Both the position numbers and the translations under genes were made by a program. From the IMG/VR virus record IMGVR_UViG_3300020152_000024, positions 1 to 64,000 of that record: a stretch of DNA of 64,000 bases; one strand, written 5' to 3'. How positions within the stretch are numbered: the first letter of the stretch is position 1; every line of letters begins with the position of its first letter. The notes below the pieces were generated by a model, which worked only from the letters and a program-made list of their open reading frames with translations, was not told where the DNA came from and did no database searches. Shown one piece after another: positions 48,965 to 56,360 of this stretch. The DNA is from a virus.

Positions 48965-49308
48965 GCCACCGCCCTTCCCTCACGGCGGCGGCGATGCTTG
49001 ATGACGTTCCGCTTCTGCGTGCGCTGGATTGTCTTCACCCTCACGCCGCCGCGGCCATGCTCCTGGACAGCGACGCGCCAGGCGGCCAGCTCGGCGACTG
49101 GGACCTCCAATTGCTTGGCCGCCACATCGAGCCCGAGGCGAGCGGCCAACTCCACCGCGGCGAGTTTGCGGCTCGCAGTCCAGCGCGGCGGCTTCACTGG
49201 AAGCCTCCCTTGGCCCACTCGGAAAAGTAGATGCCGACGCCGACGCCAAGCCCCGAACGCGCCGAGCATCAGCATCGCCAGCGCCCCCACGGGGACCATC
49301 AACGTCAT
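48961..49308 (-). CDS. membrane-tethered helix-turn-helix-like protein
   Basis: 115 residues. A hydrophobic N-terminus (TLMVPVGALAMLMLGAFGAW) could be a membrane anchor. It is followed by a basic segment and a possible HTH (KLAAVELAARLGLDVAAKQL, then EVPVAELAAWRVAV). The C-terminus is very basic. A DNA-binding protein held at the membrane is one reading; the HTH call is tentative. Confidence 0.5.
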   Translation of the reverse strand: MTLMVPVGALAMLMLGAFGAWRRRRHLLFRVGQGRLPVKPPRWTASRKLAAVELAARLGLDVAAKQLEVPVAELAAWRVAVQEHGRGGVRVKTIQRTQKRNVIKHRRRREGRAVA

Positions 49309-49484
49309 CTGCGCACCTCCCGTGTCGACGCATCAGGCCCGCCGCGCGCGAGGAAGGATTCAGCGCGCTCAGCCAGCTCCTGAAAGGCGTCGATCAGGAT
49401 CACGGCGTCATCGCCATCTGCGGCGTCCAACGCCGCCGCGAGGCGATCCAATGCGTTGCGGCCGACGTCTTTGTCGGCGCTCAT
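49305..49484 (-). CDS. small acidic hypothetical protein
   Basis: 59 residues from ATG 49484 with GGGAGG 4-5 bp upstream. Helical (ALDRLAAALDAADGDDAVIL; AFQELAERAESFLARGG). Overlaps both neighbours. Not recognised. Confidence 0.5.
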   Translation of the reverse strand: MSADKDVGRNALDRLAAALDAADGDDAVILIDAFQELAERAESFLARGGPDASTREVRR

Positions 49485-49711
49485 GCAGCCTCCCACAAAA
49501 ACCGCGGCGTCTTAGCCTGAACGGCGCGCGCTCTGTTCGGCACCCGCCGCGCCTTTCCATCGATCGCAAGCTCCGTCAGCACGACGCGAAGCGTGGTGTG
49601 ATCCAGCCCAGTGGCGCGGCCGAGCGCGCCATAGCCAAGCGGCTCCTTGCCGGCGCGGAGCGCAGTCAGGACGGCGCGGCCATAGCGGGCGACAAGAGAA
49701 GGCGCCGTCAT
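49481..49711 (-). CDS. small winged-helix DNA-binding protein
   Basis: 76 residues. RYGRAVLTALRAGKEPLGYG, GRATGLDHTTLRVVLTELAI and a short wing (KARRVPNRARA) make a compact winged helix. It follows directly after the helicase-methyltransferase gene (4-bp overlap) and may regulate it or bind DNA with it. Confidence 0.65.
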   Translation of the reverse strand: MTAPSLVARYGRAVLTALRAGKEPLGYGALGRATGLDHTTLRVVLTELAIDGKARRVPNRARAVQAKTPRFLWEAA

Positions 49712-52700
49712 GCCGCCTCGCCCTCGCTGGAGCTTTCAGCGTCCGCTTCACTTTCGGCGCCCAGCAAGCCGAACAAGGTCGGCGTCATCGCCTCACGCTC
49801 GGCAGAGCCAAGATAATAGCAAGCGTCGCGGAAGCTTTGCGGGTTAAGCTCAGACCCCGCGCCGCGCCTGCCTTTCTTCACTGCGACATAGGGCACGGTG
49901 CCGAGACCGGCGAACGGATCGAACACTAGCTCACCGGCTTGCGAATACATCGTGATCAGCCGCTCGACGATATCGAGCTGGAGCGGGCAGACGTGCATCT
50001 CGACACGCCGCCGGCTCTGCTCGCTATTGAGCGTCAGCATCCGGTTGATGTCGTGCCACACTTCCGGATGGTGCGAGCCGGGCGCGATCGACATGAAGGT
50101 GGCCGGCAACGCGCCGCGCTTTTCCAGCTCTTCGCCGATGTGCACGTGCGCGTCGTAATCATAGACCTCGGTGAGGCTCCACGACGTGAAGGCCTTGGCC
50201 AACTTGTCGGGCCCGAGGCGCGCCAACTCTTCGACACTGATCAGGCGGTTGCCGCTGGAGCGCCAAAAGGCGTGCGCGTCGATCTGCCAGCGCGCGCGCG
50301 AATAGCCGTCGGGGTTGATCCACGCGCCGTCGGCCGACTCCTTCTTCGGCTTCGCCACCGGGTCATCGGCGTAGCCCTTCGAGCGGTCGCTCTGGGGCTT
50401 CCTGAAATGCAGGATGTATTCGGGCATGCCCGAGCCCATCTTGGTGGCGTCCTTGGCGTTCTCCGTCCAGCCGAGGCGATAGGTCTGGTTGTTCTCGCGC
50501 ACGACGTCGGTCACAACCGTGACCATGCCCATGTAATCGAAGCCCGCCGCCTGGAAGTGGCGGATCGTGTCGGCATGGAAGGGATAGACCGTCGGCGCGC
50601 CCGTGCCGGCGACAGCGCCGAACACGATGCGGTCCTTGACGTGGATTTCGCAGCGCCGGCCGGGCTTCAACACGCGCAACAGCTCGCGTGTCAGAAAGCT
50701 CATTTGGCCGAAGAATTCTTCGTTGGTGTCAACGTGGCCGAAATCTTCGTAAGCCTCGCAATACTCATACTGCGAGCTGAACGGGATCGAGGAGACGATG
50801 AGATCGACGCTGTTGTCGTCCATCGCGCGCGCCTCGGCGACGCAATCGTTGTTAGCGATCCAGTAGCGCTCACCCCTCGCCTCGCGGCGCTCGACGCCCA
50901 TGGTGCGGGTGAGCTGGCCCACCATCACCTCATGATCCAAACCAAAGCGGCGGATCAGTTCGGCCATGCGGGTCTGCATCTCGTCATGCAGTTGCCACTT
51001 GCGCTTTAAGTCGGCGACGATGAGGCGTTCGGCCTCCGAGTAGATGATGTCGATTCTGCAGGGCCGCTTCTGGCCGAACCGCTGCACCCGGTGGATGGCC
51101 TGGATGAAGTCGTGAAACTTGAAGCCGACGCCGACGAAGATTTCCCAGGCGCAGTGGCGCTGGAAGTTGCAGCCCGCGCCAGAAAGAATTGGCTTGGTCG
51201 CGAAGGTGGCGATCTCGCCTTTCGCGAACGCGATCACGCGCCGCTCGCGTTCGTCAAGGTCCATGGATCCGTGGATGGTGACCACGCCATCGCCCAGCGC
51301 CGCTTCAATCGCCTCGCGCTCAGCTTCGAGATCATGCCACAAAACGACATGATCGGCGGCCTGTTCGGCGCGCAGCTCGAGCATCTTCGCCACGCGCGAT
51401 GGCAGTGAGTCCCGCTTCTCTGCGGCCGCGGCTTGGACGCCCAGCGCCGCATCCCGGAACAGCAGCTTCTGCCCGTCCTTTTCTTCGCCGGCTTGCTTGT
51501 GATCGGTCGGCACTTCGTGCCAGCGCACGTCGAGCGGCGGCAGATTGAAGCCTTCATCGGAGAAGCCGAGGTCGGACGGCTTTTGCAGCCACACCGACCA
51601 GGACTGCACCCAAATCCAGAACTCCTCTTCCTTGTGCGGATAGAGCGTGAGGTCGTTGGCCTTCTCGCTGTTGCGCTGGAAGAAGCGCGTCAAGGCATGG
51701 CCGGTGTCCATCACGCCAAGGAAGCCCGCGTAGTGGATCAGTTCTTTCAGGCGGTTCGGCGAGGGCGTCGCGGTGGCGACGAAGCGAAAGCGCACGCCCT
51801 CGAAGAGCGGGAGAAATTCTTGGTAGGTCTTCGAGCCGAAACTGCGCAGCACCGCAGCTTCGTCGAGCGAGGCGGCGATGAACAGGCGCGGATCAAGTTT
51901 GCCTTCACGAACGCTCTCATAGTTCGAGAGGTAAATCGTCGGAACGCCAAGGTCGGCATGCCGCTGGCGCGCCTCGGCGTCGTCATGAAACTCAGCATCC
52001 GTGCGGATGAAGACAAGCCGCACCGCGTAATCGCCGGTGAAGCGCTCGCTCGCTTCGCTCGTGAACTCTTGGCGCACGCCCAGCGGCAAAACGATGAGCG
52101 GCGAGCCCGGCTCATAGTTCGCGATCTGGCGCATGATCTCGATTTGCGTCGCGGTCTTGTGCAAGCCGAATGACGCGAACACTGCGCGCCGCCCACCCTT
52201 CAGCGCCCAACGCACGATCGCACGCGCGTGCGGCGCGAGCGCGGGGTTGATCTCCGCGAGGGGCTCGATGCCTTCAAACGGCGCGAGCTTGATCTTGCTT
52301 TCGAGGAAGCGTCGGTAGTCGCCGCTCATCATCTCGGCAATCGTTGGGATCGGCAGAAACTCAACTACGGCGGTGATGCGCCCGTCCGTCACGTTCTGGC
52401 AGATTGAACAAGCACACTTCGACGGCGGCGGCGCATCGATCGCGCGCCCCGCGTGCGCCACGATCATCTCCATGCCGAGCGTCGCGAGTGTCGTCTCGCC
52501 CTCATCATCGATGAAGAAGCCGCCGCGCTCGGTCAGCGAAGCGAAGGCGTCATCTGTCCAGGCCGGCCACTTGCCCCACGCGCTGCCCACGTCCCACAGA
52601 TGCAGCACCGCCGCATCGATAAGCTCACGCTCCAGCGCGAGCATTCTGCCCGGCCCCGCGAAGGCTTCTTGCGCACGCGCAAGCACCGTCTGGATTTTTG

Positions 52701-52788
52701 CGACGGGCGACGGCGCATCAGCGTGCGCCTCAATGGCGCTCTCCAGCGCCCCGCCCTTCAATCCTTTTTTCGCCCCCCGCTTGGCCAT
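49708..52788 (-). CDS. SNF2-like helicase fused to beta-class DNA methyltransferase
   Basis: 1026 residues. The helicase part (about 190-640) has a motif I-like FASFGLHKTATQIE, a DEAx-like SLDEAAVLRSFGSKT, motif III-like VATATPSPNRLKE, and motif VI QAIHRVQRFGQKRPC. The Gly before the Walker Lys is replaced by His. The methylase part (about 660-1000) has SSIPFSSQYEY in place of DPPY, then the SAM site VFDPFAGLGTVPY near the C-terminus, an order typical of beta-class amino-methylases (N6-A or N4-C). A small Cys cluster (CACSICQNV) lies near residue 125. It starts at ATG overlapping the cro stop and is the largest early-left gene. Confidence 0.85.
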   Translation of the reverse strand: MAKRGAKKGLKGGALESAIEAHADAPSPVAKIQTVLARAQEAFAGPGRMLALERELIDAAVLHLWDVGSAWGKWPAWTDDAFASLTERGGFFIDDEGETTLATLGMEMIVAHAGRAIDAPPPSKCACSICQNVTDGRITAVVEFLPIPTIAEMMSGDYRRFLESKIKLAPFEGIEPLAEINPALAPHARAIVRWALKGGRRAVFASFGLHKTATQIEIMRQIANYEPGSPLIVLPLGVRQEFTSEASERFTGDYAVRLVFIRTDAEFHDDAEARQRHADLGVPTIYLSNYESVREGKLDPRLFIAASLDEAAVLRSFGSKTYQEFLPLFEGVRFRFVATATPSPNRLKELIHYAGFLGVMDTGHALTRFFQRNSEKANDLTLYPHKEEEFWIWVQSWSVWLQKPSDLGFSDEGFNLPPLDVRWHEVPTDHKQAGEEKDGQKLLFRDAALGVQAAAAEKRDSLPSRVAKMLELRAEQAADHVVLWHDLEAEREAIEAALGDGVVTIHGSMDLDERERRVIAFAKGEIATFATKPILSGAGCNFQRHCAWEIFVGVGFKFHDFIQAIHRVQRFGQKRPCRIDIIYSEAERLIVADLKRKWQLHDEMQTRMAELIRRFGLDHEVMVGQLTRTMGVERREARGERYWIANNDCVAEARAMDDNSVDLIVSSIPFSSQYEYCEAYEDFGHVDTNEEFFGQMSFLTRELLRVLKPGRRCEIHVKDRIVFGAVAGTGAPTVYPFHADTIRHFQAAGFDYMGMVTVVTDVVRENNQTYRLGWTENAKDATKMGSGMPEYILHFRKPQSDRSKGYADDPVAKPKKESADGAWINPDGYSRARWQIDAHAFWRSSGNRLISVEELARLGPDKLAKAFTSWSLTEVYDYDAHVHIGEELEKRGALPATFMSIAPGSHHPEVWHDINRMLTLNSEQSRRRVEMHVCPLQLDIVERLITMYSQAGELVFDPFAGLGTVPYVAVKKGRRGAGSELNPQSFRDACYYLGSAEREAMTPTLFGLLGAESEADAESSSEGEAA

Positions 52789-53090
52789 CAGACGCTCGCC
52801 TCAGCATCTGAGGCAGCACTCGCCCGCTTGGCGCGCTCGCTTTCGTAAGAATGCGACGCGAGCATTTTCAGGCACGCGGTGAACCCTATGATCCCGGCTT
52901 CATCCGCAAGCGTGGCGACTGGGTCCCAATACTCACTGGGGATCGAATCGTTCTGCGCCCAGCGGGAGACGCCCATGCCGGTGATCGTGAGGTCGAACCG
53001 CGCGAGCTGGCGGGACAATTCGGCGTAGGTTTCCCAACGGGTTAGAAGGTCCCGATGGGTTGACGGCGGGGGCGGTAGTGACGCGTTCAT
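52788..53090 (-). CDS. Cro-like regulator
   Basis: 100 residues. THRDLLTRWETYAELSRQLA and SRWAQNDSIPSEYWDPVATL fit the small HTH family (YdaS/carph-isopro type) that takes the Cro place in many Gram-negative prophages. It is divergent from the repressor gene at 53176, with two operators in between. It is the first gene of the early-left operon and would turn off the repressor promoter. Confidence 0.75.
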   Translation of the reverse strand: MNASLPPPPSTHRDLLTRWETYAELSRQLARFDLTITGMGVSRWAQNDSIPSEYWDPVATLADEAGIIGFTACLKMLASHSYESERAKRASAASDAEASV

Positions 53091-53101
53091 TAGGCCACCG
53101 T

Positions 53102-53116
53102 AGCATGCTTCGTGCT
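53102..53116. promoter_or_regulatory. repressor operator O1
   Basis: AGCAT-GCTTC-GTGCT, inside the longer inverted repeat 53100-53118 (GTAGCA/TGCTAC arms). It lies just upstream of the cro-like ATG and matches the consensus AGCAC-N5-GTGCT with one change. Confidence 0.7.
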
Positions 53117-53123
53117 ACGTCAA

Positions 53124-53138
53124 AGCATGAAACGTCGT
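53124..53138. promoter_or_regulatory. repressor operator O2 (degenerate)
   Basis: AGCAT-GAAAC-GTCGT, three changes from the consensus. Its centre (53131) is exactly 22 bp from that of O1 (53109), the same distance as between O3 and O4, which supports it as a real weak site. Confidence 0.5.
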
Positions 53139-53175
53139 TAGCCCCCAACCGACTCCGCGCGATAAGCGCGACTCC

Positions 53176-53790
53176 ATGAAGGTCGGGGATTGGATCGCGG
53201 CGCAACGGCAGAAACGCCGACCGCCAGAGAACACTCAGAAGTGGCTGGGGGAGCAGGTTGGCGTAGCGCAAACGACCATTTCCAAATGGGAAAAAGGCAA
53301 GAGCGATGTCTCCCGCGAAGAGCTAGCCCGTTTGGAGGATGTCTTTGGAACTACTTACGCTGCTGACAAATTTTCTCCACTTGCGGTAGCACAGCCGCTA
53401 AGGCTCCCGGTCATGGGGATAGTTCGCGCCCGGCAGTTGGTAGAACAAGCGCCTCTCGACGCGCTTGAATACATTGCCGCGCCGCCCGGAACACCTGAAG
53501 GCGCCCGTTGCCTCATCGTTCGGGGCGCATCATTTCCTCCCCACAAGGATGGGACCGCCCTCGTCTTCTGGGCTTTCGTTGAAGACCCTGCCGCTTTCCT
53601 GGGCGAACTCTGCTTCGTGCGCCTGCTCGACGGCGCCGAGTATGTCCGCGAGATCGCCCGCGGCGACACGCCCAAAACCTGGACCCTGATCAGCCCCGTG
53701 GGCGAACCCACGATCCGCAATGTCGAGATCGAGTGCGCCGCCCTGATCGAGATGACCGTCCGCAGGCCGCAGTGGATAACGCCTGCTTAG
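53176..53790 (+). CDS. CI-type repressor with degenerate S24 domain
   Basis: 204 residues. Residues 1-60 form an XRE HTH (WLGEQVGVAQTTISKWEKGK). The C-terminal part is S24/LexA-like: RLPVMGIVRARQ in the hinge, CLIVRGASFPPHKDG with the Ser of the GxSM position, and LCFVRLLDGAEYVREIARG. The catalytic Lys is replaced by Arg (YVRE where lambda has FKK), and no Ala-Gly cleavage pair is visible. So it probably dimerises but does not cleave itself after DNA damage. It should hold the lysogenic state by binding the four operators around its gene. Confidence 0.85.
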   Translation: MKVGDWIAAQRQKRRPPENTQKWLGEQVGVAQTTISKWEKGKSDVSREELARLEDVFGTTYAADKFSPLAVAQPLRLPVMGIVRARQLVEQAPLDALEYIAAPPGTPEGARCLIVRGASFPPHKDGTALVFWAFVEDPAAFLGELCFVRLLDGAEYVREIARGDTPKTWTLISPVGEPTIRNVEIECAALIEMTVRRPQWITPA

Positions 53791-53802
53791 ATATCTGTGG
53801 AT

Positions 53803-53817
53803 AGCACGTTTCGTGCT
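53803..53817. promoter_or_regulatory. repressor operator O3
   Basis: AGCAC-GTTTC-GTGCT, a perfect copy of the consensus, located directly after the repressor gene and upstream of the early-right operon. Confidence 0.75.
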
Positions 53818-53824
53818 GGCATTA

Positions 53825-53839
53825 AGCACGAATAGTGCT
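53825..53839. promoter_or_regulatory. repressor operator O4
   Basis: AGCAC-GAATA-GTGCT, a perfect copy, centre 22 bp from O3. It lies about 40 bp before the first early-right gene and should overlap its promoter. Confidence 0.75.
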
Positions 53840-53879
53840 ACCGTCCTTTCCCTGAGACTGATGGATCAGGGGGCGGAAA

Positions 53880-54323
53880 ATGCAAGCTGCAAGGCGCGAA
53901 GAGCGCGCGATCGATGTTGGCCAGCCGGCCTCGCCTCCGCTCAATGACAGGGCTTACGACCAAGCCCAGCGGCGGCTTCGCCACCAGCTCGATCTGGCCG
54001 AGCGCGGCGACATCAACGCCAGGCTGGCGATCATCGAAGCCGCCGCGGCCGACACCCTCCGCGTCAACCTCGCCCGCGTCGCCACCGCTGCGCACAAAGT
54101 CGCGCCGAGCGTTGACGAGATTAAAATTCTGCGCGGCCAGTTCACGGCCGATCAGACTGAACTTCGGTTCGCCGTCGATGCCTCGCACGATGCGCTGAGC
54201 CAAGCCGCCGGACGCGTTGTCGAGCCTGTGGCCATCGCGCCTGCGGCGCAGACGGAAAAGCCTGAGCCCGATCCCCGCGCCGATAGCGGCGAGTTTCCGC
54301 ATCCGGCGCCGATCGATGGCTAA
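53880..54323 (+). CDS. hypothetical protein, first gene of the early-right operon
   Basis: 147 residues from an ATG preceded by GGGGGCGG. Helical and Arg/Ala/Asp-rich (NDRAYDQAQRRLRHQLDLAE; NARLAIIEAAAADTLRVNLA). No family recognised. Being first after the operators, it may be an early regulator or a replication helper. Confidence 0.6.
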   Translation: MQAARREERAIDVGQPASPPLNDRAYDQAQRRLRHQLDLAERGDINARLAIIEAAAADTLRVNLARVATAAHKVAPSVDEIKILRGQFTADQTELRFAVDASHDALSQAAGRVVEPVAIAPAAQTEKPEPDPRADSGEFPHPAPIDG

Positions 54324-54564
54324 GCGGCCCGCGAAATCCGCCAAGGCCGACGACGAGCCGCGCAAGTTTCCACCGGGCACGCCCGAGTGGAAGAGGCGCA
54401 AGTGCGGCCTCTGCGGCGCTGAGCCCGGCGACAATTGCTTCAACCTCGCCGCCGCCACCGGCGGTGCGCTTGGCGGCCGTCCCGGCAAGGACGGCGCGAT
54501 GGTGAAGGTGAAAACCCTCGCCCCACGCCAGAACGATCCACACCAGCCAAGGACACGCGCATGA
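54316..54564 (+). CDS. small zinc-binding-like protein
   Basis: 82 residues from ATG 54316, overlapping the upstream gene. CGLCGAEPGDNCFN is a CxxC...C cluster of the small phage zinc-finger type, preceded by a Lys/Arg-rich N-terminus and followed by a basic region. Not further assignable. Confidence 0.6.
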   Translation: MAKRPAKSAKADDEPRKFPPGTPEWKRRKCGLCGAEPGDNCFNLAAATGGALGGRPGKDGAMVKVKTLAPRQNDPHQPRTRA

Positions 54565-55064
54565 CCGCGACGAACTCGCTCGACCTCTCGAAGGTGCCGC
54601 ATCTGGAGGAGCGCCGGCAGCTGCTGGAGCAATTCAACCCACGCCGCGCCATCGAGCGCGAGCGCGATGCCGCCATCGAACCCTTCCAGGTGCGCCGTCG
54701 TGCGACGCTGAAGACGCACACGGCGCGGATACTCGCGATCCGCGAGGAGCTGGCGAAGGCCATTGGCGCGCGCGACGACGAACTTAACGTCATCGACGCT
54801 GAGGAAGGCCCTGTCGCGCTGGCATTCTCACAGCGCCTGGAAGCCTGGGACGACGCATTTCAAGAGGCGCTACGGGACGATCATTCGTGGCGACTCGGCG
54901 ACGATGAGCCCATCGAGTTCTGCACGCTGACCGGCCTGCCGCTGCACGATGATGACGACGTGCTTGACGACGACGCATTCGGCGGCCGCATCCTGCGGGC
55001 CGCACTCCCCTTCCCCAACGCCGGCGGGCAGCCCGACGACGCCGACGAAGCGGAAGCCGCGTGA
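54561..55064 (+). CDS. hypothetical coiled-coil protein with acidic tail
   Basis: 167 residues. A helical N-terminus (LEERRQLLEQFNPRRAIERE; AATLKTHTARILAIREELAK-like) is followed by an acidic C-terminal part (LHDDDDVLDDDAFGG). ATGA overlap with the upstream gene. Not recognised. Confidence 0.6.
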   Translation: MTATNSLDLSKVPHLEERRQLLEQFNPRRAIERERDAAIEPFQVRRRATLKTHTARILAIREELAKAIGARDDELNVIDAEEGPVALAFSQRLEAWDDAFQEALRDDHSWRLGDDEPIEFCTLTGLPLHDDDDVLDDDAFGGRILRAALPFPNAGGQPDDADEAEAA

Positions 55065-55513
55065 TCAAAGGCCTATCCGCCCGAGCCCGCGGCTACATCG
55101 CCCGCGCGAAGCGTCACGGTGTCGAGTTCGAAGAGATCGAGCCCGACGATATTTTCGCGCGCGATGATCTCTGGTGCATGGAATATCCCGGCAAGCCCTG
55201 CGCGTGCGCCCAGCGTGCGCGCACCGACGTTGACACCGACCATCCAGACTACGCCACGCTCGGCCACTTCCCGGCGATGACGAACGGCGGGCCGCACTTC
55301 CGCGCCAACGTCTTCACCCAGCGTTGGCAATGCAACGCCAAGCAAAACGCCGAGGTCGATCAGCCGACGCGCGCCAAGTGGCGCCGGCAGGCGCGCCTCA
55401 CCGGCCCGCAATCGGACCAGGCCAGGGCCAAGAAGCGCCCGATCCCCTCGCGCGGCTTCCAGGGCTCGCGCGGGCTGTCGTCGGGTCAGATCAAGTGGAA
55501 GGGGCGCACATGA
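55061..55513 (+). CDS. HNH-like nuclease or zinc protein
   Basis: 150 residues. LWCMEYPGKPCACAQRA, then TDHPDYATLGHFPAMTNGGP and NVFTQRWQCNAKQNAEVD resemble the Cys-His, GGxH and CN..KN parts of HNH proteins, though not perfectly. The C-terminus is basic (RAKKRPIPSRGFQGSRG). It ends the first part of the early-right operon; a new promoter follows. Confidence 0.5.
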   Translation: MIKGLSARARGYIARAKRHGVEFEEIEPDDIFARDDLWCMEYPGKPCACAQRARTDVDTDHPDYATLGHFPAMTNGGPHFRANVFTQRWQCNAKQNAEVDQPTRAKWRRQARLTGPQSDQARAKKRPIPSRGFQGSRGLSSGQIKWKGRT

Positions 55514-55542
55514 TTTTCGTTTCGCTCCTTAACACTTTTAGC

Positions 55543-55571
55543 TTGCATCGCGGTCTAGGGGCCCCTATACC
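55543..55571 (+). promoter_or_regulatory. sigma70-like promoter with TAGGGGCCCCTA operator
   Basis: TTGCAT (55543-55548), 17-bp spacer, TATACC (55566-55571), palindrome at 55556-55567. The core GTCTAGGGGCCCCTATACC is shared with the copy at 43253, 12 kb away. It drives the recombination genes starting at 55599. Confidence 0.82.
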
Positions 55572-55598
55572 ATCCGCACGAACGATGGAGAGTGCGTG

Positions 55599-56360
55599 AT
55601 GAGTATCCACGAAGGCCACGCCGCAGGCGGCAACAACGACTTCCGCGACGCGGGGCAAATGTTTCGCGATGAACTGAAAAAGTTCGAGGACGACTGCGCT
55701 GCGCTGGCGAAGCTTGCGGTTAAGGCGAATGGCGACTTAGACGAAGAGGCCATCGCCGCCAACCAGAAGCGATTCGCGGACCTGGTCGGACGCGAGTGCG
55801 AGCTTCGCAAAACGGCGATCAGCCGAAAGGACGAAGAGAAGAAGCCATATTGGGATGAGTGCCAGCGCATCGACGCCGCGCACCGCAACGTCATCGCCAA
55901 ACTCGCCGATGCGCTCAAGAGTGCGAAGTCGAAGTTCGATGCGTGGATTCTGGCCGAAGACGCTAAGCGGGAAGTCGCCGAGAAGGAAGCGCGCGCGGCG
56001 GTCGAGCGCGCAGAGCGTGAAGCGGAGGCCGTTGAAGCCAAAGCCGCAGCCGGCCACGACCCATTCGCCGCGTTCGAGGCGCAGGAAGAAGTATTCGCCG
56101 CACGCAACAACGCGCAACAAGCCAGCTTCGCCGCCGCCGCCATCCCTGAGCGCACGAAGATCGCCAGTAACGTGGGCCGCTCGGTCAGCGTGCGCACCTC
56201 GCAAACGGTCGAGGTCATCGATTATGCGGCGGCGTTCGCCACCGTCGCTGAGAACAAGGCGGTCAAGGAAGCTATCGAGAAGGCGGTGAAAGCTGCGCAC
56301 AAGGCGACAGGCGCCGTGCCGGCCGGCTGCAAGCTCGTCGAAGTCAAGGCGGTGCGGTGA
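55599..56360 (+). CDS. coiled-coil protein, partner of the ERF-FEN recombinase
   Basis: 253 residues from ATG 55599 (GGAG 8 bp upstream; a GTG lies 3 bp before). A long charged coiled coil (ELRKTAISRKDEEKKPYWDE; VAEKEARAAVERAEREAEAV) and a C-terminal domain (VRTSQTVEVIDYAAAFATVA; KATGAVPAGCKLVEVKAVR). Genes with this plan often precede ERF/RecT genes in phages (DUF1351-like), probably as recombination partners. It overlaps the fusion gene by one base. Confidence 0.65.
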   Translation: MSIHEGHAAGGNNDFRDAGQMFRDELKKFEDDCAALAKLAVKANGDLDEEAIAANQKRFADLVGRECELRKTAISRKDEEKKPYWDECQRIDAAHRNVIAKLADALKSAKSKFDAWILAEDAKREVAEKEARAAVERAEREAEAVEAKAAAGHDPFAAFEAQEEVFAARNNAQQASFAAAAIPERTKIASNVGRSVSVRTSQTVEVIDYAAAFATVAENKAVKEAIEKAVKAAHKATGAVPAGCKLVEVKAVR

